49,383 nucleotides of DNA, taken from the NCBI GenBank assembly GCA_958369755.1, contig CATXJC010000011.1:1-49383 (forward strand), in the 5' to 3' direction. This stretch comes from an uncultured Prevotella sp. (GTDB lineage Bacteria; Bacteroidota; Bacteroidia; Bacteroidales; Bacteroidaceae). Each line of letters opens with the position of its first letter. Position 1 is the first letter of the stretch. The notes under the pieces are model-generated. The model did not search any database and had not been told where the DNA came from. It saw only the letters and a program-made list of their open reading frames with translations. Below, piece after piece: positions 9,009 to 18,200 of the stretch. The position numbers were made by a program, and so were the translations under genes.

Positions 9009-10376
9009 TTATTCCAATTCCTTTATCTGCTTGAAGACATCTCTTACACGCTCTGCCTCTTTCGAGTTGCCTGCCTTGGCAAGATGCTTTTCGGCAGAAG
9101 TAAGATCGTCTTTCTGCAAATCGGTGCAGGCGGCATTGAGATTCGCAGTCTCATCATCTGGGAAGAGACGGACAGCAATGTCGAATACCTCGTTAAACTC
9201 TGGCGAACCCGGCTCGTAAGTCTGTGCCACCAGGAACATCTCCTGCAGAGAAAGCTGCTGTGGTTTGGTCTTCAATATCTCCTTGGCCTCTTCGATGCTG
9301 AACGGACGAACCGTGTAGGTTACCGTATAGTCGCTATGACGGAGACGAGGATAGATATGATCCAGGATATAGCGGTAACTTGCCGGATGGAGCTTTCTGA
9401 TCTTCAGGTCCTTATCATCGGGAGCCAGCGAGGAGTTAGCTATCTCGAGAATTGCTTCCTTATCAGCCAGATGACTAGCCTGAATCTTCTTCTTGAATCC
9501 TTCCCAGTCTTCCGGTGTAGCCTGATAGGTAAAGAGCTTGCTGTTTAAGGTGTAGAGGCTGCTCACATAGTTGCGGAGGGCAGCTGCACGCTCGTTGGCA
9601 AGGCGCTTGTTGTTGGCATACGAACCATCAGGCGAAGCAAAACCGTGGATATCAATATCTGTGATTTCAACGTTCTTATCGTTCTTCACCAGGTCGATGG
9701 TGGAAGTAATCTTCTTCAGCTCAGTAGCATTCTCACGGAAGTTGGCAAGAATATTACTCTTGTTAACCACAAAGCTGAGATAGGCTTCACCCTTTTCGGC
9801 TCTCACCTTCTTGGCTTCCGCCTTCGGCTGCACGAAGAAATCCTTCGTAATCTTCGGTGTACGGTCGATATCCGCAATCGGCGTATTGTCCTGTTCTATC
9901 AGGTTGCCGCATCCGCAGAGATCTTCTTTCACCGAGAGTTTGAACTTCTTCATCCATTTCTGATAAGGAACAGACTGGGCGAAGTAAACCTGCTGACTGG
10001 TCTTGTTCTTGCGGGTAAGAACCTGTGCCTGCGGATTCTTCTTGCTGTCGGCAAGTCGGCGGTATCTTACAGCCTGGTTTCTACCCTGGATGATGATAGG
10101 GTTGAGAGCGATAGAATCAGTTCCTACCATTACCGGTGTGAAAACCAGCTGTTGCTCTGATTTGAGCTGCAGACTATCGAGATGGAGACGGAAAGCAACC
10201 TTGAGACTGTCGCTTTTCTTCTGTGTCAAGACGCTGTCTATCATAATCTTGCCTCCAGCCAACCGTAGCTGCGAATCATCTATCTTCTGGGCTTGGACAG
10301 TCAATGCGCTCTGTGCAAACAGAATGCAAAGGGGCGAAATGACCGCATAAAGCTTCATTTTCTTCATATTCTTCAT
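9009..10376 (-). CDS. DUF3868 protein with OmpA-like C-terminal domain
   Basis: A 455-residue exported protein with a signal peptide (LCILFAQSALTVQAQ). Residues ~20-170 match the DUF3868 type commonly encoded in Bacteroidetes fimbrial operons. Residues ~195-290 look like an OmpA C-terminal domain (LSFVVNKSNI...IDIHGFASPDGSYANNKRLANERAAALRNYV). A TPR-like helical tail follows (residues ~375-455). Its function is not established; by context it probably takes part in fimbrial biogenesis or links the machinery to peptidoglycan. It lies 49 bases upstream of the major fimbrillin gene. Confidence 0.82.
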   Translation of the reverse strand: MKNMKKMKLYAVISPLCILFAQSALTVQAQKIDDSQLRLAGGKIMIDSVLTQKKSDSLKVAFRLHLDSLQLKSEQQLVFTPVMVGTDSIALNPIIIQGRNQAVRYRRLADSKKNPQAQVLTRKNKTSQQVYFAQSVPYQKWMKKFKLSVKEDLCGCGNLIEQDNTPIADIDRTPKITKDFFVQPKAEAKKVRAEKGEAYLSFVVNKSNILANFRENATELKKITSTIDLVKNDKNVEITDIDIHGFASPDGSYANNKRLANERAAALRNYVSSLYTLNSKLFTYQATPEDWEGFKKKIQASHLADKEAILEIANSSLAPDDKDLKIRKLHPASYRYILDHIYPRLRHSDYTVTYTVRPFSIEEAKEILKTKPQQLSLQEMFLVAQTYEPGSPEFNEVFDIAVRLFPDDETANLNAACTDLQKDDLTSAEKHLAKAGNSKEAERVRDVFKQIKELE

Positions 10377-10427
10377 CTTGTAAAAGAGGGTTTGATTTTG
10401 TTTTTCGCTATCTCGGTGATATCGTTC

Positions 10428-11009
10428 CTAGAATGCGTATATCAGGGAAAGGGCGGCTTTAGTTGGACCTACATAGTTGCGGTGATCCTTGTCAAGACAT
10501 TTGTCACATCTTCCGTAGAGCTTGTATGGGCTGTAGATGTATCCTAATCCGATGGATCCTTCGAGATTGAGGTGCTCAGACAGCAGCCATTGGTATCCGT
10601 AGGTGAGGCCACCACCCACATACCAGCCTTCGTAATGTCTTCCTTTCTCTGTCTTTGGCAAGATGCCGAAAGGCAGGTCCACATTTTTGATGTTGTATTC
10701 ACCTCCTAGGGCATGGATGCCGAAGAAGTGGCCTCCAAATTTCTGGCAGGTGTACCAGCGGTATTCTGGCATTACGTTCCAGTAGCGCAATTTCTTGTCG
10801 CCTGAGAACTTCCAGGGATTCAGGGCGCCGAAAAGCTGAAAAGTGCTCTTCCTGCCCGTGCCTATTTCTAGACCAGCATTGAGCGAGGTGGTTGCCAAAC
10901 CAAGCAGGTTGGTCTTCAGAGCTACCTCTTGCGCTCGGGTTATTACTGATGAGAGAATCAGCAGTAACAACATCGGTGTTCGTTTGAACAATCTCTGCTT
11001 CATCATCAT
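10428..11009 (-). CDS. DUF3575 outer-membrane protein
   Basis: A small outer-membrane beta-barrel-like protein, first gene of the fimbrial operon. The signal peptide (MMMKQRLFKRTPMLLLLILSSVITRAQ) is followed by DUF3575 features: EVALKTNLLGLATTSLNAGLEIG, NVMPEYRWY, GHFFGIHALGGEYNI, a Tyr/Gly-rich strand pattern and a C-terminal aromatic residue (SLIYAF). The frame stays open 22 codons upstream, but the three consecutive ATGs at 11009-11001 begin the only sensible signal peptide. DUF3575 proteins recur beside Mfa-type fimbriae; a role in export or assembly is inferred. Confidence 0.85.
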   Translation of the reverse strand: MMMKQRLFKRTPMLLLLILSSVITRAQEVALKTNLLGLATTSLNAGLEIGTGRKSTFQLFGALNPWKFSGDKKLRYWNVMPEYRWYTCQKFGGHFFGIHALGGEYNIKNVDLPFGILPKTEKGRHYEGWYVGGGLTYGYQWLLSEHLNLEGSIGLGYIYSPYKLYGRCDKCLDKDHRNYVGPTKAALSLIYAF

Positions 11010-11140
11010 ATTTTTACTCTGTTGATTTTCTTTCTTAAAGGATAATGCTAGTTGATTATTCTTATTTATCGTCATTTACTTAGTTGTATAGGATAAGCCT
11101 TGCAGCACGATTGAATGCCGTTGGGTTTCCTTTTCGGTTG

Positions 11141-11175
11141 CAAATGTAGGAAGATTTTCTCAAAGATGCTTCAAA
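11141..11175 (-). promoter_or_regulatory. Probable promoter of the fimbrial operon
   Basis: On the minus strand a -7 box TACATTTG (plus-strand CAAATGTA, 11141-11148) lies downstream of TTTG (plus-strand CAAA, 11172-11175) with a 23-base spacer. The usual Bacteroidetes spacer is about 19-21, so the match is imperfect. It lies about 130 bases before the DUF3575 start, leaving a long 5' leader. Confidence 0.45.
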
Positions 11176-11203
11176 AAATTGATGGAAATCAAGGAAAATG
11201 AAA

Positions 11204-11217
11204 TGCAAACGTTTGCA
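11204..11217. promoter_or_regulatory. Palindrome TGCAAACGTTTGCA upstream of the fimbrial promoter
   Basis: A perfect 14-bp palindrome lies about 30 bp upstream of the proposed -33 element. Such a symmetric site is typical of dimeric regulators. No regulator gene adjoins the operon, so the binding protein is unknown. Confidence 0.45.
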
Positions 11218-11288
11218 TTGCTGTGCAAAGTGTGTGGGAACACAATTTCGGGGGGGGGGAGCTAAGTGCTTGGTATTTAGAAAAATAA

Positions 11289-11319
11289 AAGCGAAAGTGT
11301 AAGTTGCACACCTTCGCTT
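11289..11319 (-). terminator. Terminator of the S41 protease gene
   Basis: On the minus strand an imperfect hairpin (AAGCGAAGGTGT with ACACTTTCGCTT) is followed by TTTATTTTT. It starts about 77 bases past the stop codon at 11396. Confidence 0.65.
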
Positions 11320-11395
11320 ATGAAATATTGTATTTTGATGAATTTCTTTTTTGTGATTGGAGGAATGAAAGACCGGGAAAATTCGGCTTTTGGGG

Positions 11396-13144
11396 CTATT
11401 TCAGAACCTCCATCGCCTTCTTCAGACCTCTATCCACAGCGGATGGATTGTTCTGATAGAGCTTCTCCTTTTCCGCTCCGGTCATCTCGTCGAGCAGATA
11501 ATCGGGGGTGATTCCCACACTTTCCAGCAGGTTGCCCTGTGCATCCTTGGTAAGCGAGAATGGCATGTAGAAGTAGAGGTAGCTGGTTACATTTCCTATC
11601 CATCCGCCATTGCTGGCTTCGTTGTCGGAAGTGAGCATCGCCTGCGCTCCGTAACTGTTTCTGCCTATCGTCTTCACGTGGTCACCCTGACTTTTCAGGA
11701 TGAGGGTTGTCACCTCCGACATGCTTGCGCTGTAGTTGTCGAGCAGGATGGCGGTAGGGATGTTTCTGCCCAGGCTCTTCGGCGTTACCGTAATCTTCTG
11801 CGGAATCCAAGGCGTATAACTGTATGGATTATTATCCTCTTTTTTGCGTACGTAGGCATAGACGGCAGATTGGGTGATGAGATAGTCGGTAAGCAGACGG
11901 GTATCTATCACGCTTCCGCCTCCGTTGCCACGGAAGTCGAGAATCAGCTTCTTGATCTCGCCCTTAGCCAGAGGCTCCAGGAACAGACGGCGGTAACCTT
12001 CTACGCAGAGATGATTGTAGGTAAACTTCAGGTCGCTCCAGTAAGCATAGAGTTCCCGCTCGTGCCAGAGATAATCGGCAAGTGCCTGACAATACCAGTT
12101 GGCAAAACCGGAGGCTGAAAGCATCTGCTGGTAACGGGCATCGCCCTGCAGCTTCTGTCGGATCTGCTCGCCCATGCCGCTTGCATCAGCAGTAATAGGC
12201 AACAGCTTGAGGAGATTCGGCGACTTCTCGTAAGCCTCGCTGGCGAGAGCATAGAGACCGGAATAATCTCCCTGGTTGCTGTAGGCCGCCATCTTCTCGC
12301 AGGCTTTGGCTGCATCATCCGAAGTCAGATAGTTATCCATATCGGCAAGCAACTGCGCTGCCTGCTGCTCAGCCTTCTCTCGCTTTCCTGCATCTGTAAT
12401 CAGTTCCTTCGCCTTGTCTGTTATCTTGGAAGCATCCAGATGATAGGTGCTGGCGGCATTGTCAGGGAGATAGGACTTCTGATACTCGTGGAAACAGTTT
12501 TCGTAGAGGGCAAACTTGTTGAAGCCGAGGTAATAGGTGCCCGGCTGCTCCTTCAGGTAACCGCCCATGATGCAGAAACCATCCGAGGTTATCTCGCCGA
12601 AGGCTGTACCATCCAGGCTGAGCTGGTCGCGGGTATGGTTCCAGTGAGCATTCAGCGGGAAATACTCGGTCTTGTTGCGGAGCGTGCTGTTGAATCTCAC
12701 CGTTTCCATAGAAGAGTGGGAGACGGGCAGGGTAATCTTGACATAGAAATGCTGGTCGATGATCTTGTCGATGATTTCCTGGAAATACTGCTTTGCCTTG
12801 GCGTTGTCTTCCTGAATCTCCTGCTGGGTAAAAGCTGAGGTATGCTGGAAGGTCTTCAGGGCATCAAACTTGGGTTTGTATTCCTTGTACACCTGGTCCC
12901 AGGTCTGCGCAGATACGGCAGACTGCTCATTGAGGGTGCAGTAGCGCTGGTTCATCACGCTCCAGAAAACCTGGAACAGGTCGCCATACGACTTGACATC
13001 GGTATCGGAATAATCGGAAATCGATTTCTCGTTGGCATCCTTGTCTGCCACACAACTGGTAAGCGACATTCCTGTGGTGGTTGTCGCCAGGAGGAAGGCG
13101 AAGAGGCATCGCATTCCACCTTTTATATATATAGGGGTTCTCAT
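11396..13144 (-). CDS. S41-family protease-like lipoprotein
   Basis: An exported 582-residue protein with lipobox SLTSC (Cys31). The C-terminal half is an S41 (tail-specific/tricorn-core type) peptidase fold: LILDFRGNGGGSVIDTRLL near residues 394-412, the serine loop LLDNYSASMSEV near 470-480, and IGRNSYGAQ after it. In Prc/CtpA enzymes the last motif is GKG, whose Lys is the general base; here it is GAQ, so that lysine is absent. The enzyme is either of the Lys-independent S41 subgroup or altered. The N-terminal half is helical without a recognisable PDZ domain. Substrate unknown; it probably acts in the periplasm or on the surface. Confidence 0.8.
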   Translation of the reverse strand: MRTPIYIKGGMRCLFAFLLATTTTGMSLTSCVADKDANEKSISDYSDTDVKSYGDLFQVFWSVMNQRYCTLNEQSAVSAQTWDQVYKEYKPKFDALKTFQHTSAFTQQEIQEDNAKAKQYFQEIIDKIIDQHFYVKITLPVSHSSMETVRFNSTLRNKTEYFPLNAHWNHTRDQLSLDGTAFGEITSDGFCIMGGYLKEQPGTYYLGFNKFALYENCFHEYQKSYLPDNAASTYHLDASKITDKAKELITDAGKREKAEQQAAQLLADMDNYLTSDDAAKACEKMAAYSNQGDYSGLYALASEAYEKSPNLLKLLPITADASGMGEQIRQKLQGDARYQQMLSASGFANWYCQALADYLWHERELYAYWSDLKFTYNHLCVEGYRRLFLEPLAKGEIKKLILDFRGNGGGSVIDTRLLTDYLITQSAVYAYVRKKEDNNPYSYTPWIPQKITVTPKSLGRNIPTAILLDNYSASMSEVTTLILKSQGDHVKTIGRNSYGAQAMLTSDNEASNGGWIGNVTSYLYFYMPFSLTKDAQGNLLESVGITPDYLLDEMTGAEKEKLYQNNPSAVDRGLKKAMEVLK

Positions 13145-13161
13145 AAATTATATGTTTTAAA

Positions 13162-13302
13162 AGCTTTTGCCCTTACAGGGCGTATTGCTGTCTGCTATTA
13201 TACCCAGGGTGTTGCCCTGGGCTAGGAGCTTCTGCCCTTTCAGGGCGTATTGCTGTCTGCTATTATACCCAGGGTGTTGCCCTGGGCTAGGAGCTTTTGC
13301 CC
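13162..13302. repeat. 65-bp intergenic tandem repeat
   Basis: Two near-identical 65-bp units start at 13162 and 13227, followed by the first bases of a third at 13292. Each contains two small stem-loops, GCCCT..AGGGC and CCCAGGGTGTTGCCCTGGG. This is the look of REP/REPIN-like dispersed repeats in Bacteroidetes. They separate the S41 gene from the outer-membrane protein gene, and a partly matching CAGGGCGTAT occurs again at about 13336-13345. Confidence 0.85.
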
Positions 13303-13349
13303 TTTACCTTTCCCTTCGGCCGGTGACCGTTGGTTCAGGGCGTATGGGG

Positions 13350-14063
13350 CTAGAATAGTTTGTAGGCAATGCCTGCGGTGATGAGGCTGGAGTTGCGCCG
13401 GGCTGTCTTGCTGGTGCTGGCTTTCTCCTGGTAGATATGCGAGAAGCCGTACTGGAACTGATAGCCCACGCTGGCATCTATCTTGCCGAAGGAATAACCT
13501 ATCTTGATGCCTGCCTCACCGCCCAAGAGACTGCGGCGGAGATGGTTCTCATTCTTCCTGAAATCGTAGGTGGTGTTATAGCGGATGTAGGAGCCATCGC
13601 CCTTGTACCCCTCCATGATGTTCATCGGATACATACCCTTGGTATGCATGGAGGTGAAGTACTCGTAATAGATGCCCACCTGCGGCTTGATCCACAATCC
13701 CTTCTCGTGGTAAGGATTATGGAGGAGATAGTAGCCCACATGGAGTGGGATGCTGATGAAGTTGTTGTTGTATCGGGTGTTCCAGGAGTCGCCGCCGAGG
13801 TTCTGGTACAGGTAGTCGCGCTGAACGAAGCGGATGCCTGCTCCTACCGCCAGCTGATCTACGATATTGTATTCGGCACCGATGGCAGCCGTGAAGCCCG
13901 GTCGCACCTTATAATAAGTCTCCGACAAGCCCGACACATCCGTATCAAGCACACTGCAACTGACACCAGCTTCTGCCTCCACCTTCCAGTGGTAGGAGCT
14001 CTGCTGTGCCAGAATGCCTTGGCAGCAGAAGCCAAGGGCTATGGATAAATATACCTTTCTCAT
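13350..14063 (-). CDS. Outer-membrane beta-barrel (porin-family) protein
   Basis: A 237-residue protein with a clear signal peptide (MRKVYLSIALGFCCQGILAQQ) and alternating aromatic/hydrophobic strands: SYHWKVEAEAGVSC, AAIGAEYNIVDQLAVGAGIRFVQR, ISIPLHVGYYLL, WIKPQVGIYYEYF, ending ITAGIAYKLF with a C-terminal Phe. This fits the small OmpW/OMP_b-brl type barrel. The frame is open 19 codons further upstream, but the start at 14063 begins the signal peptide. It follows the chromate-transporter genes by 31 bases and may share their transcript. Its function is not known. Confidence 0.8.
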   Translation of the reverse strand: MRKVYLSIALGFCCQGILAQQSSYHWKVEAEAGVSCSVLDTDVSGLSETYYKVRPGFTAAIGAEYNIVDQLAVGAGIRFVQRDYLYQNLGGDSWNTRYNNNFISIPLHVGYYLLHNPYHEKGLWIKPQVGIYYEYFTSMHTKGMYPMNIMEGYKGDGSYIRYNTTYDFRKNENHLRRSLLGGEAGIKIGYSFGKIDASVGYQFQYGFSHIYQEKASTSKTARRNSSLITAGIAYKLF

Positions 14064-14094
14064 AAAAATGGGGTAGTTTGGGGTGAAAAAAGTC

Positions 14095-14667
14095 TTAATA
14101 GAGAAGAAGCAGTCCGGCAAACGCAGAATAGAGTATCATGCGGATGGGATTGATCTTCATCACCTTCACGCCGATAAAGGTGGCAAAGAAGAGGGCGATG
14201 GAGATGTAGAAATGCCAGGGATTGGCTGGCGTAGAGAAGTTCTCGCCATTCATCAGGAGCAGGGCTGCGGCTCCTACCAGACCGACAATGGCTGGGCGAA
14301 GACCGATGAAGATGCTCTGGACGGCTGAGGTGTTCATATACTTGTACAGCATCTTGCTGATAAGAATCATCAAAACCAAGGATGGGAGAACCAGCGCAAA
14401 GGTCGCCATGGCACTTCCGAGTACAGCCATCATGCCACTCATGCCGGCATTATGGACAGCTGTATAGCCACAATAGGTAGCGGCATTGATACCGATAGGT
14501 CCCGGTGTCATCTGAGAGATGGCAACGACATCGGTAAACTCCTTCATCGTCATCCAATGATACTGCGTTACCACCTGTCCCTGAATCAGGGATATCATGG
14601 AATAGCCACCTCCGAATCCGAAAATGCCTATCTGAATGAATACGATGAAAAGCTGAAGAAATATCAT
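14095..14667 (-). CDS. Chromate transporter family, half-size subunit (second gene)
   Basis: A 190-residue inner-membrane protein of the CHR family (single-domain type). Signature FGFGGGYSMISLIQ near the N terminus and ISQMTPGPIGINAATYCGY (residues ~50-68) match the family, followed by several hydrophobic segments. Short-chain CHR proteins act as pairs encoded by adjacent genes; this one starts 3 bases after its partner ends. The physiological substrate in such bacteria is not established; chromate or sulfate exchange is the family assignment. Confidence 0.85.
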   Translation of the reverse strand: MIFLQLFIVFIQIGIFGFGGGYSMISLIQGQVVTQYHWMTMKEFTDVVAISQMTPGPIGINAATYCGYTAVHNAGMSGMMAVLGSAMATFALVLPSLVLMILISKMLYKYMNTSAVQSIFIGLRPAIVGLVGAAALLLMNGENFSTPANPWHFYISIALFFATFIGVKVMKINPIRMILYSAFAGLLLLY

Positions 14668-14670
14668 ATA

Positions 14671-15222
14671 TTATTCTGTTGGTTGAATGAATTGTCCATA
14701 AATGTAGCCACCTACGGCAGCTGCGATAATCACCCAGATTGGGTTGACGCCCAAAAGCCAGATCAGAAGGGCAGATAGAATAGGAATCCAGCAGTTGACG
14801 AGCGAAATCCTGGCGCTCTTGGCAAGCGAGAATGTTGGTACGGCTATCAATGCCACGACGGCAGGACGGATGCCTGCAAACATGGCAGCAACAACCTTGT
14901 TGTCTTCAAACTGATGGAAAAACATGGCTATCGCTAAGATAATAAGAAACGATGGCAACGAAGCGCCGAGGGTGCAGACGATGGCTCCCGGTGTCTTTGC
15001 CAACTTATATCCGAGCAGGGAACTCATGTTGATGGCCAAGGCGCCCGGGCAAACCTGGGTAGTAGCAATGGCATCCAGAAATTCCTCCTTCGTCATCCAA
15101 TGATGCTTGTCGACGACTTCGGATTCTATAATAGGAATCATGGCATAGCCACCCCCAAAGGTGACTATGCCAATCTTCATAAATGTTTTGAATAATGTAA
15201 GATAACTTACGCTATTATTCAT
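14671..15222 (-). CDS. Chromate transporter family, half-size subunit (first gene)
   Basis: A 183-residue partner of the following CHR protein. It has the same motifs: VTFGGGYAMIPIIESEVVDKHHWMTKEEFLDAIA and TQVCPGALAINMSSLLGY. The two proteins are homologous and probably insert in opposite orientations to make one transporter. The start lies 26 bases after the purL stop. In between, an AT-rich 16-bp unit (AAAAAGTAAAAAGGT on the minus strand) is repeated. Co-transcription with purL is plausible. Confidence 0.86.
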   Translation of the reverse strand: MNNSVSYLTLFKTFMKIGIVTFGGGYAMIPIIESEVVDKHHWMTKEEFLDAIATTQVCPGALAINMSSLLGYKLAKTPGAIVCTLGASLPSFLIILAIAMFFHQFEDNKVVAAMFAGIRPAVVALIAVPTFSLAKSARISLVNCWIPILSALLIWLLGVNPIWVIIAAAVGGYIYGQFIQPTE

Positions 15223-15248
15223 TTTTTACCTTTTTACTTTTTACCTTT

Positions 15249-18200
15249 TTACTTTTTCAAAGCTCTTTCTTCAATCCACTGACGTGCATTGACAAATGCC
15301 TCAATCCAAGGAGTTACCTCGTCGTTGCGGCGATCGGCTGGATACCAGGCGTTCTGCCATGGGAAGATGGCACGCTCCAAGTGTGGCATCATAGCCAAGT
15401 GGCGACCATCTGCAGAGCAGATACCTGCTACATTGTAGTCACTGCCGTTAGGATTACCTGGATACTCAGCGTAGTTGTACTTCGCAATGATGTTGTAGTG
15501 ATCCTCTGGCTCAGGCAAGTAGAAACGGCCCTCGCCGTGAGCTACCCAGATACCGAGCTTATCACCGCTCAAGCTACCGAACATCACACTGTCGTTCTGA
15601 GGAATGGTCAAACCGAGGAATGTACTCTCGAACTTCTTGGATGTGTTGTGGCAGAGGTGTGAACGATGCTTGTGCTCAGGATTGATGAGGTTCAACTCAA
15701 CCATCAGCTGGCAACCGTTGCAGATACCGAGTGAAAGGGTATCCTCACGGGCATAGAACTTATCGAGTGCCTCTTTAGCCTTAGGATTGTAGAGGAATGC
15801 ACCAGCCCAACCCTTGGCAGAACCGAGAACATCGGAGTTAGAGAAACCACCGCAGAATACGATGAAGTTCACATCCTCCAGAGTCTCACGACCGGAAATC
15901 AAGTCGGTCATCATCACATCCTTTACATCGAAGCCGGCGAGATACATAGAGTATGCCATCTCACGCTCACCATTGGTACCCTTCTCACGGATGATAGCTG
16001 CCTTGATGCCAGATGGCTTGCGACGGTTAGCGTCGAGGCCGTAGCTAGCGAGGGTTCCCTTGAAGCCATAACCGAAGTTCATCTCGATAGGCTGCTTCTT
16101 ATAGTTGGTGTAACGCTTCTTAGCCATACCATTCATGCTCTGCTTGCGGTCGAGGAGGTAAGATGTCTTATACCAGTCGTCGCGCAAAGCATCGATATCG
16201 AACTCGTGCTCGAAGCCTTCCTTCTTGATGATAATCTTGCGGAGCTCTGGAGCTGGATAACCAATCTTGGCATAACCGATACCGTTCTCATCGAAGAATG
16301 CCTTCAACTCATCCTTGTGAGCATCGCTTACCTGGATCACAACACCTGGGTTCTCGGCGAAGAGAGTCTTGATGATGTCGGCATCTGCGATGTCGTGGAG
16401 GTTGATCTTCATACCACCCTCTACGTTGGCGAATGTCATTTCGAGGAGAGTTGTAATCAAACCACCGGCACTGATATCGTGACCAGCCATTACCCAACCA
16501 CGGTTGATGAGTTCCTGTACAGCGTTGAAGCAGTCAACGAAGTACTCTGGGTTCTTGACGGTAGGAACATCGCTGCCCACCTTGCCCAGACTCTGAGCGA
16601 AAGCAGAACCACCGAGACGCTGCTCGTCGAAACTGAAGTCGATATGGTAGAGGCTAGAGTTCTTGTCGTTTACGAGAACTGGGCTAACCACCTTCTTGAC
16701 ATCTGAAACCTCACCACCAGCACTTACGATAACGGTACCCGGAGCGATGATCTTCTCACCGTTAGGATACTGCTGGGTCAAAGAGAGAGAGTCCTTACCT
16801 GTTGGTACGTTTACGTGGATGGCGCAGCAGAAGTCTGACAATGCCTTCACACCCTCGTACAGACGGGCATCCTCACCCTTCTGACTGCGGCAAGGCCACA
16901 TCCAGTTGGCTGAGAGGCTGATGCTGTCCATGCCATCTGCCAATGGAGCCCATACGATATTGGTCAATGACTCTGCTACAGAGAGTACAGAACCTGCCTT
17001 AGGATCGGCAAGACCAGCCTGAGGTGCATGACCCATTGCTGTTACGATACCCTTCTCGCCACGGTAGTCGAGTGCTACGACACCACAGTCTGAGAGTGGC
17101 AACTGAATCTGACCCTGACCCTGCTGACGGGCAATCTTACCTGTTACGGAACGGTCTACCTTGTTGGTCAACCAATCCTTACAAGCCACAGCCTCCATCT
17201 GGAGAACACGCTGCAAGTACTCGTCGAGGTTATCTGCAGAATAAGTTACATCTTCATATTTGCGCTCTACGGTCTCATCTACCATTACAGTCTTAGGAGT
17301 ATGACCGAACATCTGAGCTACATCGAGGTCGAATGGCTTCACGCCGTCAGCCTGCTTGAAGCTGAAGTGAGCATCGCCAGTAGTCTCACCAACCACGTAC
17401 ATTGGAGCACGCTCACGGTCGGCAATCTTCTGAACCTCGCTGATATACTTCTCGTCGATGAGCAAGCCCATGCGCTCCTGGCTCTCGTTGGCGATGATTT
17501 CCTTGGCGCTCAAGGTCTTGTCGCCGATAGGCAACTTAGACATGTCGATTTCGCCACCGCACTCTTCTACCAACTCAGAGAGACAGTTCAAGTGACCGGC
17601 TGAACCGTGGTCGTGGATGCTGACTACTGGGTTCTCATCGTTCTCAACGAGTGCACGAACCAGGTTGTAGGCACGTTTCTGCATCTCAGGGTTGGCACGC
17701 TGAACAGCGTTCAACTCGATACCATTGCTGTAACGGCCTGTATCTACAGAAGAAACAGAACCACCACCAAGACCGATGCGATAGTTGTCACCACCTACTA
17801 CTACAACCTTGTTGCCCTTCTGTGGCTCACCCTTCTTATAGTCACGCTTCTTGCCGTAGCCTACACCACCAGCAAGCATGATTACCTTATCGTATGCATA
17901 CTTCTCGCCGTTCTCCTCGTGCTCGAAAGTAAGCACAGAACCGGTGATGAGAGGCTGACCAAACTTGTTACCGAAGTCTGATGCACCATTGGAAGCCTTG
18001 ATCAGAATCTGCTCTGGAGTCTGATAGAGCCACTTACGCACTGGCATGATGTCTTCCCAGTCGCGCTCAGCATCGCTCTTGCCGTTGTCATCCTTCAAGC
18101 GAGGATAAGCAGTCATGTAGCAGGCAGTACCTGCGATAGGCCATGAACCTACACCACCACCCATACGGTCGCGGATCTCACCACCTGTACCGGTAGCAGC

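Larger units (their letters stand above)
11010..11395. other. Intergenic region upstream of the fimbrial operon
   Basis: Contains the probable fimbrial promoter on the minus strand (11141-11175), a run of ten G at 11250-11259, and the terminator of the upstream protease gene (11289-11319). A short repeat ATGCAAACGTTTGCATTG near 11202-11220 is nearly palindromic (TGCAAACGTTTGCA) and could be an operator. No open frame in it looks like a gene. Confidence 0.6.

Noticed and set aside
9084..10160. Plus-strand frames opposite the DUF3868 gene
   Set aside because: No protein family features; the minus-strand gene is clear.
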